In this document: positions 27,701 to 34,850 of the stretch, in pieces | Layout of the letters: each line of letters opens with the position of its first letter | How positions within the stretch are numbered: position 1 is the stretch's first letter | Assembly (NCBI RefSeq): GCF_052156535.1 | Contig: NZ_JBQKUP010000044.1 | Span: forward strand, 248,001-312,000 | Reading direction: 5' to 3' | Origin: Nitrospira_E sp052156535 | GTDB lineage: Bacteria; Nitrospirota; Nitrospiria; Nitrospirales; UBA8639 | DNA length: 64,000 nucleotides | The notes under the pieces: model-generated | Database searches by the model: none | What the model was told of the DNA's origin: nothing | What the model saw: the letters and a program-made list of their open reading frames with translations, nothing else | Translations under genes and position numbers: made by a program

Positions 27701-28033
27701 GGTGTGATTCACCACTAATTCGGTAATCACGCGTAATCCGCGACGATGGGCCTCCCGGACAAATGCCTGAAAGTCCCGCCTGGTTCCATAATGCGGATGA
27801 ATATTGGTGTAGTCGGAAATGTCATAGCCATCGTCCCGGAGGGGAGACGAACAAAAGGGCAGCAGCCAGATCGCGGTCACACCCAGATCCTGGAGATAAT
27901 CGAGTTTTTGGGTAAGTCCTTTGAAATCGCCTATGCCATCGGCGTTACTATCGCAAAACGCCCGAACATGGAGTTCATAAATAATGGCGTCTTTGTACCA
28001 GAGTGGATCATTCTCGAGTATGTCGACAATCAT
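24701..28033 (-). CDS. treS: Trehalose synthase-maltokinase fusion (TreS-Pep2)
   Basis: Bifunctional 1,110-aa protein. Residues 1-545 form a GH13 trehalose synthase that interconverts trehalose and maltose: WYKDAIIYELHVRAF, VVNHTSDQHPWFQ, nucleophile Asp in LRLDAVPYLF, Glu in FLAEANQWPED and FLRNHDELTLEM. Residues about 570-1110 form a maltokinase that makes maltose 1-phosphate from maltose and ATP, with a kinase-like catalytic loop CHGDYHLGQ and metal-binding IDFEGEP. The fusion is common in bacteria using the GlgE route, and glgE follows in the same direction. No branching enzyme is in the window. Confidence 0.95.
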   Translation of the reverse strand: MIVDILENDPLWYKDAIIYELHVRAFCDSNADGIGDFKGLTQKLDYLQDLGVTAIWLLPFCSSPLRDDGYDISDYTNIHPHYGTRRDFQAFVREAHRRGLRVITELVVNHTSDQHPWFQRARKAPPDSKWRNWYVWSENPDLYSDTRIIFKDTEHSNWAWDPVAKAYFWHRFFSHQPDLNYDNPAVQKAIFEVLDFWLELGVDGLRLDAVPYLFEREGTNCENLPETHAFLKTLRTHVDKKFKNRFFLAEANQWPEDAAAYFGKGDECHMNFHFPLMPRLFMSMQMEDRFPIIDILEQTPAIPEACQWGLFLRNHDELTLEMVTDEERDYMYRVFAHDKQARINLGIRRRLTPLLGNDRKKIELMYSLLFSMPGTPVIYYGEEIGMGDNFYLGDRNGVRTPMQWSADRNAGFSYGNPQKLYLPIIIDPEYHYEAVNVELQQNNAQSPLWWMKRIVSLRKRYKVFGRGSIEFLHPSNRKVLVFLRRYQDETILVAVNLSRHAQWVELDLAEFKGRRPMTLFGRSKFPAIGDLPYLLTLSGHAFYWFALDPVESGKPEAAGKAEQGLPTITIAKDWDHLIQKREKAKLENILPQYLQSRRWFGGKARTMQFVEITETIPLPQEDPLAVLALIRVEYTEGEPEMYLLPLQYLPADRMAPLVDSPAAIARVRVKMKDGEQEGLLIDAMWDREFQKMLAESISRNRRFTGPAGDLATQATKIFRRQLQKEVPTLEPSLLKGEQSNSSVLFGHDFILKLYRRAEVGVNPDFEIGRFLTNKGFPHIAPLAGSIEYQRDNGDLLTFGILQKFIQNEGDAWKYTLDELSRYLEEALTHPTAITTSSIPQKSLMALVDEEIPSGAREWIGPYLEEARLLGLRTGELHAALASDSEDPEFKPEPFTDFYRRGLYQSMLGTVNMNFPLLRTQVKGLQDPVHTLAKHVLEGEGRLRKRLLTIRDRKLTCTRIRCHGDYHLGQVLYTGKDFIIIDFEGEPARPLNVRRLKESPLRDVAGMLRSFHYAAHASSIGLVEGVRPEDFSLLEPWARYWQIWVSVSYLKAYLSIKEVRDILPPSSDDIQILLNGYLLQKAIYELGYELNNRPHWVRIPLDGILQILEVD

Positions 28034-28217
28034 GGATGTGCCTTTCCTGAATCGGGATATTCAGTTCTTGTCCTCGGCCCTACCCGGTGAGTAGGCCCTC
28101 GATGTGAATCGTGAACTCGGCAATGTCTGGATTGATGGCTGTTCAGCGAGGAGGCTGAACGATGAAAACGAGTATCAAGGGTTTACCATACAAACCGGTG
28201 GAAAGGCCAATTCACTG

Positions 28218-29081
28218 CTAATGGGAGGAATGAGATTCCTGTGTAACCAGGCGGGGAGCAAAGGAAAATTCAGCAAGAAATCTTCGAAGGATCGCTTGTT
28301 CCAGGCGTGAGGGATATTGAGTCGGACAGGGCACGCGGAGTAATAAATTAATGCGGCCTGGCTCAGGCAACTGAATGGTGACCCGTGGTTCAACGGAGGG
28401 GGCATCCAACCACAGCTTGCCTTCGAGTTTTTTGAGATAGGTCCTCGCCTCGTTGATAAACGGGGCGGCCTCTTCTTCTCCGGCTTGCAGCAGGAGACGT
28501 TCGGCAGTTTTCCAATCATCATCGGTACTTAAGGGGACGGTCACAATATGGAGGCGGTATTTTTTTGTATAGGTTTCATTGGTTAAGGGGTGATCGAAAA
28601 TAAAGCTGTTGGGAATGACCATGGCTCGGCCGGTATATTGGTGAGAGGTCTGGCCTGGTCCGATTTCCAAAACCGTGGTGGTCAGGGCGTTGTGGTCGAC
28701 CACATTTCCCCGAATGCCCCCGATTTCGATGCGATCCCCCAACGAATAGGCTTTGGTCAGCACCCGCAGTCCTGATCCGCTCAAGCAGTCAATGATTTCC
28801 TTGGTGGCCAGGACAAAGGCGACAGCGACGGCAAACACGGAGACAGCGAAAGTCTGGAGTTGCGGCGCCCAAATGAAAATCATCCCGAGGATAAAGAGAA
28901 AGAGCAGGCCATTTCTGAGGTTGACTGCCCACCGTCTCTGTGTTTCCACGGAAAGCTCGGTTGACCGGAAGAGACTGTGGTGGATCCCCATCCTGACGAT
29001 GAAAATGATTAAAAAGAGAAAGAACGTACTCAGGCCGTACCGGATGACCATGTCGCCGGTCGTACCTACAATTGGTTCCAC
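28218..29081 (-). CDS. MscS-family mechanosensitive ion channel
   Basis: Inner-membrane channel that opens on membrane stretch to release solutes after hypo-osmotic shock. 287 aa. It has three N-terminal membrane segments (about residues 12-30, 50-68, 70-92). The pore-lining TM3 is followed by the signature of the MscS beta domain: GDRIEIGGIRGNVVDHNALTTTVLEIG, then VIPNSFIF and a C-terminal alpha/beta domain. The start is GTG 29081 with GAGGG about eight bases before it. It is placed directly before treS-pep2 and glgE on the same strand, suggesting joint response to osmotic change. Confidence 0.9.
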   Translation of the reverse strand: MEPIVGTTGDMVIRYGLSTFFLFLIIFIVRMGIHHSLFRSTELSVETQRRWAVNLRNGLLFLFILGMIFIWAPQLQTFAVSVFAVAVAFVLATKEIIDCLSGSGLRVLTKAYSLGDRIEIGGIRGNVVDHNALTTTVLEIGPGQTSHQYTGRAMVIPNSFIFDHPLTNETYTKKYRLHIVTVPLSTDDDWKTAERLLLQAGEEEAAPFINEARTYLKKLEGKLWLDAPSVEPRVTIQLPEPGRINLLLRVPCPTQYPSRLEQAILRRFLAEFSFAPRLVTQESHSSH

Positions 29082-29353
29082 GTGTATTTCCCTCTGACCT
29101 TTGTGTAAATGAGATGCGTTGATATCAACGGGGGAAGCATGAGAGTCTCAGCCATCATCCGGAATCTGACCGATTGAGAAAAAGGCGTATGGCCAGGAAT
29201 TGGCAGATAAAGGAGAAAGAGGATCACAATCCCACGGTTCAGGGTAAAAACGAATGAGCACGAATCGTCAATAGACAGATTAGTTTAGAAATGACAACCA
29301 ACCTTCTCAAATCATACTGTATTTGTTCTCCTAATCAAAGGGGTTGGCAGGAT

Positions 29354-29902
29354 TCACGGAACTTCAGGACCATTTCTCCTTTCGCGGCCCTGGAAGAAGA
29401 GGCCCCCGTTGGTCAGCCGAAGCTCCTCGAGGTGGCGGTGGACTGAAAGAAGGAGTGGAGAATCTCTGTTCGACCTAGAAGATTTCTGTTTTTCTTCCTG
29501 GGCCAGAGAGAGGGCTTGCTGGGCATCCGTTTTTGCCAACATGATTAATCGGGTGGCCATAGAATAATCTCGAGCCCAGAACATTTTTCTGGATTGTTCA
29601 TGAAATTCTTCTTCTCCGATCATCAGCTCACTTTCCGCTAAACTGTAGAGATCAGGTGCGAAGGTCAAGGCTCCTTCCCTCCTTGCATGTTCCACCGCTT
29701 GACGGGCTTTCTGTAATTCGTGAATCGGCGGGTCCTGACAGCCGGTCAACAGGACACTCAAGCAGAACAGGGCCAGATATATTCCTGCAGGGGGACGCCT
29801 CTGAGTCCTGACAACGACTTTCCAGATGGGGAGTGTCTCTTCTGGCAGTGTTGAATAATAAAGATTTTCAAGGGCAGATTTGCCTAGAATTCGATTACTC
29901 AT
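29354..29902 (-). CDS. DUF4398-like lipoprotein
   Basis: Predicted lipoprotein: a hydrophobic segment ends in LLTGC (Cys about residue 55), followed by a helical domain of the DUF4398 type (ELQKARQAVEHARREGALTFAPDLYSLAESEL). Such domains occur in envelope proteins of unknown role, sometimes with OmpA-like domains. 182 aa from ATG 29902, which has GGAG six bases upstream. The roughly 38 residues before the signal are unusual and may mean a later start. No OmpA domain is attached. Helical throughout, with Glu/Gln-rich coiled-coil tendency. Confidence 0.7.
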   Translation of the reverse strand: MSNRILGKSALENLYYSTLPEETLPIWKVVVRTQRRPPAGIYLALFCLSVLLTGCQDPPIHELQKARQAVEHARREGALTFAPDLYSLAESELMIGEEEFHEQSRKMFWARDYSMATRLIMLAKTDAQQALSLAQEEKQKSSRSNRDSPLLLSVHRHLEELRLTNGGLFFQGRERRNGPEVP

Positions 29903-29913
29903 CAAAGGCTCCG

Positions 29914-30056
29914 GGTCGGTTCAAAAAAGCATGCCCTGAGTCTTCCCGAAGGGTCCGCCCAGGAAGGCCGCAGCCGTTTTTACGCGTCTAGCGTACGCTG
30001 AGTACGTGAGCACGGAAAAAGGCGAGAACGCCGCTGGCGGCTTTTTTCAACAGACC
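29914..30056 (-). mobile_element. MITE-like intergenic element, degenerate copy
   Basis: About 143 bp with imperfect terminal inverted repeats: GGTTCAAAAAAGC at the left and GGCTTTTTTCAACAGACC at the right. Read on the minus strand, its interior matches the element at 54955-55237 in patches (CCAGCGGCGTT, CCGTGCTCACGTAC, CGGCTGCGGCCTT, GCATGCCCTGAGTCT mirrored), but it is shorter. No transposase is present; it would need one supplied from elsewhere. Confidence 0.6.
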
Positions 30057-30487
30057 TTTTCTCGCAAAATGGGACCTTGCTCCTGAACGTTTCCTGGGGG
30101 AAGGCCGGGAGTGATTTTCCTTGTAATCACTGGCTGATAAAGCAAATCCTACGCCAATACGGAATGATAAATAAGGGGGGATTTTTCAATTGTTTTTTAT
30201 GAAAGGGTCCCGGTGGGCGGGACAGTTTGGCTTGTGGTTGGACCCTTTGTCCCGGTCCGGTTTTTGAGGGAGAAGGAACACAGGGTATAGTGGTTATACT
30301 TCGGGGATGACCCGGGAGGCGTTGTTTCGTTGGAGCCGAGCTAGTCGACTCCGAGGGAACTTGTGAGCATTTCCCTACCTTGGGGAATTTCGATTAGATT
30401 TCCGCAGATCCTTTTGCCAGAATGTGTTTCCCGGTTTGCCGATATCGGACCAATTCAGGAATTGTTGGAAATAAGTGGTATGCACTT
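30057..30487. other. Intergenic region before the DUF1499 gene
   Basis: No gene recognised. GC-rich and purine-rich runs; likely contains the promoter of the DUF1499 gene. Confidence 0.4.
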
Positions 30488-30940
30488 ATGACGAAAACGA
30501 TTATTCAGAAAACAGTGCTTATGTCGCTCCTCTTCCTAGCCATCTTCTCCCATGGCGCAACAGGAGGGGAATTGGGGGTGCAGGATCATCGACTGGCCCC
30601 GTGCCCCAGCAGTCCCAATTGCGTATCCACTCTTAGTGATTCGGAAACCCATTCGATCGATCCGTTTCGTTATAACAAGACGATGGCTGAGGCCAAAGGG
30701 GTATTGAAACAGATCATCGGCGAAATGAGTCGCAGCGAGTTGGTTCAAGAAGAGGAGGGGTATCTTCATTATGAATTCCGCAGTCTCCTGTTCCGCTTTG
30801 TTGATGATGTCGAAATTCTGTTTGATGACGGCTCAAAAACCATCCACTTCCGTTCCGCATCACGAGTGGGATATTCCGATTTCGGAGTGAATCGGAGCCG
30901 GATGGAGGAAGTCCGAAAGATGGTGCAGGGGAAACTCTAG
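30488..30940 (+). CDS. Exported DUF1499 family protein
   Basis: Small protein with an N-terminal signal segment (MTKTIIQKTVLMSLLFLAIFS, probable cleavage after the ATGG region) and the DUF1499 signature CPSSPNCVST. This is followed by the conserved helix-strand region (EAKGVLKQIIGEM, YEFRSLLFRFVDDVEI, HFRSASRVGYSDFGVNRSRM). About 150 aa from ATG 30488; the longer frame from 30422 puts the signal in the middle. The function of the family is unknown; members are found in envelopes and in plants. No partner gene is adjacent. Confidence 0.8.
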   Translation: MTKTIIQKTVLMSLLFLAIFSHGATGGELGVQDHRLAPCPSSPNCVSTLSDSETHSIDPFRYNKTMAEAKGVLKQIIGEMSRSELVQEEEGYLHYEFRSLLFRFVDDVEILFDDGSKTIHFRSASRVGYSDFGVNRSRMEEVRKMVQGKL

Positions 30941-31126
30941 GTACCATCTTATGGCGAGATCTGGGGTGGTAACAGGACATGGTTTGAAGAGACACGAAAT
31001 CATCTTTTCTTGACGTTCTCCACGACCGGGTTTTCCCTATCTGCTTCCCAACCCTCTCTTCGATTCAGTGGAGCTAAACATGCAGGCGCCCCTATGACCT
31101 CAGGTGTCTGTGGTTGAGTCCCTTTC

Positions 31127-31296
31127 AACCTAAAAACGGAAGTTGGCCATCTCGGAACCCTTCGACTGCCGCGGAAGGCGCGGCGCTCAGGGCGAACGGA
31201 CTCTCACCCAACCGGTGACCACTTCGACACTCCGTTCGTGCTGAGGCTCTCGAAGCATGAACGGGCTCGCGGCCCTGTAACTGCCGTTTTTAGGTT
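31127..31296. mobile_element. 170-bp MITE-like element with 18-bp terminal inverted repeats
   Basis: AACCTAAAAACGGAAGTT at 31127-31144 and AACTGCCGTTTTTAGGTT at 31279-31296 are inverted repeats matching at 17 of 18 positions. The interior contains complementary arms around CTTCGAC..GAACGG and CCGTTCGTGCTGAGGCTCTCGAAG, so the whole element can fold back. It is non-coding. It lies between the DUF1499 and DUF3015 genes. Confidence 0.7.
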
Positions 31297-31468
31297 CAAT
31301 CCATTCTATGAGAGGTGTGCCGGCAAACCATGATCAATGAGCGAGTCAAGAATACAAAATATCGTCCTTCCAAGGTGAACTTGGGGAGGGAATGGGAGCA
31401 GGGTGATTGGTTATACTTTTTCATAATTCATCTATTCATTCATTTTCCTAATCAAGGGGGAATAGGGC

Positions 31469-32101
31469 ATGAGTAACTATTTTGGTCACCTCTATCGTTT
31501 CCTTATAAGGCTGTGGATCGCACCGGCATTCGGCCACTATCTCTTGCCCGTCACCGTTGCAGAAGGGGACTTCAGTGAAAGCCGGAAGCAGCAGCATCCC
31601 TTCCAGGCATTCCAGGGCCTGTGTATCGCCATGCTCATGGGCGGGTTTTTAACGGGATGTATTACCGATGCCACGGTTGATTTAACCAAAGCCCCGTTTG
31701 ATGCCTCCACCGAGTTGACCGACGCCTCGACAGAATCAATCACCAGACTGACCGATGGAACCAGTCAAGCGACAACCGATCTCACCGAGCCCACCAGAGA
31801 ATTCCTTTCCAGCACGACACCTGGAGCGTGGTTCAATGCGGATGGCATGCTCAATCCTGACCATAAAAAGATCGCGTTTGTAGTCGTGAACTTTGACAAT
31901 TTGCAAGAGGATATCGCCAGAGGATCCGGAGAATATCTGGTTTCTCTTTCTAAGCTCATGGGTGTCCCACCAAATTCGCGCGACAGTTTCTTACAATCCG
32001 CGCAACGCCAACATGCCTATATTTTTGATGAGAGCCAATCCCGTCCGGAATCGTTTAGACGCCTGATCAAAACGTTACGCGTGACGTCATCCTACTCGTA
32101 G
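31469..32101 (+). CDS. DUF3015-like lipoprotein
   Basis: Predicted exported protein. A hydrophobic stretch ends in the lipobox LTGC (Cys about residue 64). It is followed by a Thr/Asp-rich spacer with repeated ST-E-LTDAS units (about 70-110) and a C-terminal region like DUF3015: FDNLQEDIARGSGEYLVSLS, LMGVPPNSRDSF, RQHAYIF. 210 aa from ATG 31469, which has GGGGGA upstream. The roughly 45 residues before the signal are unusual, so a later Met (residue 54 or 56) may be the start. Function unknown. Confidence 0.65.
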   Translation: MSNYFGHLYRFLIRLWIAPAFGHYLLPVTVAEGDFSESRKQQHPFQAFQGLCIAMLMGGFLTGCITDATVDLTKAPFDASTELTDASTESITRLTDGTSQATTDLTEPTREFLSSTTPGAWFNADGMLNPDHKKIAFVVVNFDNLQEDIARGSGEYLVSLSKLMGVPPNSRDSFLQSAQRQHAYIFDESQSRPESFRRLIKTLRVTSSYS

Positions 32102-32203
32102 GGAAGAAAGGGTCTCATCAGACGACCGTTTTCAAAGGTATTTAATGTGGATTGGCGATCGTGTGAAAGCACGATGAACCCGTGATGGACTGTTCAAAAA
32201 CCC

Positions 32204-32377
32204 ATGACAAAAGGGAAGGGGGGAACAAAATTAGGGTATCGAACCTGCCAGGATTTGCGCATGGAGGATCTCATGCTTGTGAGTCTGGTGGACTTAAAAA
32301 ACCTACAGCGCGACGACCGCAACGATCTCGCTATCCAGGGTCGTAAATTCTACCTCGTAACCTTTGCCCCTTGGTGA
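32204..32377 (+). CDS. Possible 57-aa small protein
   Basis: Frame MTKGKGGTKLGYRTCQDLRM... ending ...FYLVTFAPW, with a basic N-terminus and a mixed charged middle (LKNLQRDDRNDLAIQ). There is no clear ribosome site before ATG 32204; the internal ATG at 32261 has none either. I do not recognise it. A hairpin GCCCTTCC-G-GGAAGGGC (32412-32428) follows 34 bases downstream. Coding status uncertain. Confidence 0.25.
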   Translation: MTKGKGGTKLGYRTCQDLRMEDLMLVSLVDLKNLQRDDRNDLAIQGRKFYLVTFAPW

Positions 32378-32610
32378 ACCGGCACGACGGTTCCAATGTC
32401 ACCTCGCTGAAGCCCTTCCGGGAAGGGCGAGGGGAGACTGCGTATGCCCATCATAGCGTACCATGCAAAGAAAAAAATTATTTAAGAAGCGGGAAAAATA
32501 ATATTCCTCTGCTCCGTCATGGCGGCTACCCAGACCAGACCTCCATCATTTTTTTGTGATGCCCTATGGATCCCGCAGGGGATTACATGGAGCACGTCCT
32601 GAAAGAAGTT

Positions 32611-32770
32611 GTCATCCTGAGCAAGTGGCGAAGGATCTAGCCAGGGCGTGACATCCTCAATCCAGCCCCAGACTCTTTACCCTGGTTCCTCCTCTTACTC
32701 CGTCATGCCCGCCATTTTTCATCTCGCATCCATCTCTCCACGTTGTCATCCTGAGTGGAACGAAGGATCT
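32611..32770 (+). repeat. Two copies of the GTCATCCTGAG...GAAGGATCT intergenic repeat
   Basis: 32611-32638 and 32745-32770 both begin GTCATCCTGAG and end GAAGGATCT, with a variable centre. Further copies in this window: 46556-46581, 46671-46697, 47333-47358 and 47459-47509 (reverse orientation), 50650-50675, and a variant at 53214-53240. Short dispersed repeats of this wording are familiar from many bacterial genomes; their role is not known. Confidence 0.7.
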
Positions 32771-32976
32771 CGCCAAGCGATGGCCCCCTCAACCTGCCCC
32801 GGACTCCTCATTCTGATTCCTTCTCCCACTTCGTCATCCCGGCGGAAGTCATCGGGGACCCATCTTTTCTGTGAATCTCCACAAGAACCCGCAGATAACA
32901 GTGAATCATTCTAAACAAGTCGGAATGTGGGAAGGTGGCCGGGAGTATGTGTGAATAAAAGGCCGGACCTCAAGCA

Positions 32977-33185
32977 TGAACGTTTCGTCTGTAGTCCGAC
33001 GCCTGCCGGCTGGCTCCAGGGAGGGACGCTCTTCGCATCTAGCGGGCCTTGTGTGAGCCCTGCGAGTTGGTCCGCTCTTCAAAATGTTCGCGTCCCTCCT
33101 CTTCAATAAGGCCAGACGGGGCGTCAATGGTTTTGGGTCCTTTTGCCGAAACAAAAGGACCTCGTCGTTCGGGGGCGAATCCCCG
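32977..33185 (+). repeat. Left arm of ~210-bp inverted repeat bracketing the restriction island
   Basis: This block (CCGACGCCTGCCGGCTGG, AGGGAGGGACGCTCTT, GAGTTGGTCCGCTCTTCAAAA, GCCAGACGGGGCGTCA, TTTTGCCGAAACAAAAG and more) is matched in reverse complement at 46990-47202 with high identity. It has open frames that look like proteins but show no family. It resembles dispersed intergenic repeats often mis-annotated as hypothetical proteins. Confidence 0.75.
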
Positions 33186-33517
33186 GCCTCTAAAAGACAA
33201 GTGCCACAAAAACCCACAGAGAAAAGGAAGGCATTCGGTAGGTGAAAAGGACCTGGGAGAATGTGTGAATGCAAGACCTGTCCCCAGCCTCAGACCTATA
33301 AAATTTGAAAAACATGTGACCATTTTCGCCAGTAGAGGATAGATAATTCTTTAAAACAGACGTGACTTTGAGGGAAATGGTACCTTAAGAAGTTTTGCTG
33401 CGAAAATTCGTGATGTGTTGCATGATAAAACTGACAACAACAGACTAGACCCGTATCCACAACACATTCGAACGACGCATGTATTAGGTTAAGTGTACAG
33501 AAGAACTGACCCGATCC

Positions 33518-34267
33518 ATGACGAACATCCTTTTTGACTTCCCGATCACTCAGCTACTCCTCGTGGGAGTCCTGTTTATCTGGACAGGGTTTGTACGCAG
33601 CGGGCTTGGGTTCGGTGGTGCTGCGCTCGGACTCCCACTCATGCTGTTTCTCTATGACCAACCACTCTTTTGGTTGCCGGTCATCGGATCGCATCTCCTG
33701 TTTTTTTCGGCGCTGACCTTACGTACCGGTATTCACGATGTCGATTGGCCCTATTTGCGGCACGCCACGCTGTTTGTCATCCCCACGACCTTGATTGGTG
33801 TGTTCGGCCTGATTACGTTGCCGACTGAGTGGCTGCTCATCTTTATTTATTCCATCTCCCTCGCGTATGGAGTGATGTGGCTTTTGAACCTTGCCATCAA
33901 TAGCAACAAGAGCTGGAGCGACGTGCTGTTGCTTGCGCTTGGTGGATATGTGGCGGGAACGTCACTGACCGGTGGACCACTGATGGTTGCGGTCACCATG
34001 AAAAATGTCGCGACCCATCAACTTCGTAACACGTTGTACGTTCTCTGGTTTACCATCGTCACGATTAAAATGAGTACCTTCGTGATACTCGGAGTCGAGC
34101 TGCATCTGCTCACCGCCCTTACGCTCCTCCCCATTGCAGCCATCGGCCATGTGATCGGACTCAAATTTCATGATGCGATTTTGAAAAACGATCAGTGGTT
34201 CAAGCAGGTCATAGGAGGAATGCTCGTTCTCATCAGCGGATTGGGATTAATGAACAATCCGGCCTAA
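33518..34267 (+). CDS. TauE/SafE family membrane transporter (probable sulfite or anion exporter)
   Basis: Integral membrane protein of 249 aa with about eight membrane helices arranged as two repeats. The family signature begins FVRSGLGFGGAALGLPLML (residues about 26-44) and its partner is GYVAGTSLTGGPLM (about 148-161). The family exports sulfite, sulfoacetate or related anions, or has unknown substrates; sequence alone does not decide. No sulfur-metabolism gene is adjacent. The ribosome site is weak. It is the only plus-strand gene between the two arms of the island-flanking repeat. Confidence 0.85.
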   Translation: MTNILFDFPITQLLLVGVLFIWTGFVRSGLGFGGAALGLPLMLFLYDQPLFWLPVIGSHLLFFSALTLRTGIHDVDWPYLRHATLFVIPTTLIGVFGLITLPTEWLLIFIYSISLAYGVMWLLNLAINSNKSWSDVLLLALGGYVAGTSLTGGPLMVAVTMKNVATHQLRNTLYVLWFTIVTIKMSTFVILGVELHLLTALTLLPIAAIGHVIGLKFHDAILKNDQWFKQVIGGMLVLISGLGLMNNPA

Positions 34268-34305
34268 GACAGCCTGCTCATGGGTGACCCCGTTCTTTCT
34301 GAGCC

Positions 34306-34755
34306 CTAAGGCTGACGTCGCCGGGAATCCCGCTGCGCCTCATATCGCACAAATTTTTCAGCCAACCGTACGGCCAACGGGTGCTCATTTTCGATCTTTG
34401 TCCTGAACCACACCCCGAGCTTGAGAATCCACTGAAATTCCTCTGTGCTGTAAAACCATCTATAGTTATTACAGATACCGTGGGCCGGGAGATAGTTGTC
34501 GACGGAATGTTCTCCGCCCTGTGAATGGGCAAAGACATGGTCGGTAGCCCAATTATCAACAATATGGCCACCACAGATGTGACATCGGCCCCCTGTTTTA
34601 CTCAATACTATTTGGCGTTCTTTCGGAGTTAAAGCTCTTCGCTTCAAGCCCTGAGCGCGGAGTTCAAACTTTCGTTTGCGGCGCTCTTGTCGTAGGAGGT
34701 GGAGATGGGTCGCAAACTCTTTTGCACTTTGAAACAAGGCATGGCTCGCAGGCAT
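34306..34755 (-). CDS. HNH endonuclease family protein
   Basis: 149-aa protein with a complete HNH core: CHICGG (first Cys pair, about residue 58), DHVFAHSQGGEHSVDNYLPA and HGICNNYR. The fold would cut DNA with a metal ion. The basic N-terminus (LLRQERRKRKFELRAQGLKRR) could bind nucleic acid. Start ATG 34755 with AAAGGGGAA upstream. It lies 95 bases after hsdR on the same strand and may be the last gene of the restriction island. Stand-alone HNH proteins can be defence nucleases or remnants; no specific role can be assigned. Confidence 0.8.
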   Translation of the reverse strand: MPASHALFQSAKEFATHLHLLRQERRKRKFELRAQGLKRRALTPKERQIVLSKTGGRCHICGGHIVDNWATDHVFAHSQGGEHSVDNYLPAHGICNNYRWFYSTEEFQWILKLGVWFRTKIENEHPLAVRLAEKFVRYEAQRDSRRRQP

Positions 34756-34850
34756 TCAGTTCCCCTTTCACGTCCTTTCACATAAAAAATGGTTTAGTGA
34801 AAATTTTTTCTTTTTACTTTTGGGAATCTCTACAGAAGGCATAGCAGCCG

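Larger units (their letters stand above)
32102..33517. other. 1.4-kb repeat-rich intergenic region
   Basis: Contains two copies of the GTCATCCTGAG..CGAAGGATCT repeat (32611-32638, 32745-32770) and one arm of the 210-bp inverted repeat that brackets the restriction island (32977-33185). The short motif GGGAG-ATGTGTGAAT occurs twice, near 32941 and 33258. Apart from the doubtful 57-aa frame no gene is seen. Confidence 0.6.

Noticed and set aside
27113..27718. 201-codon plus-strand ORF opposite treS
   Set aside because: Antisense to the TreS catalytic domain; no ribosome site or family.
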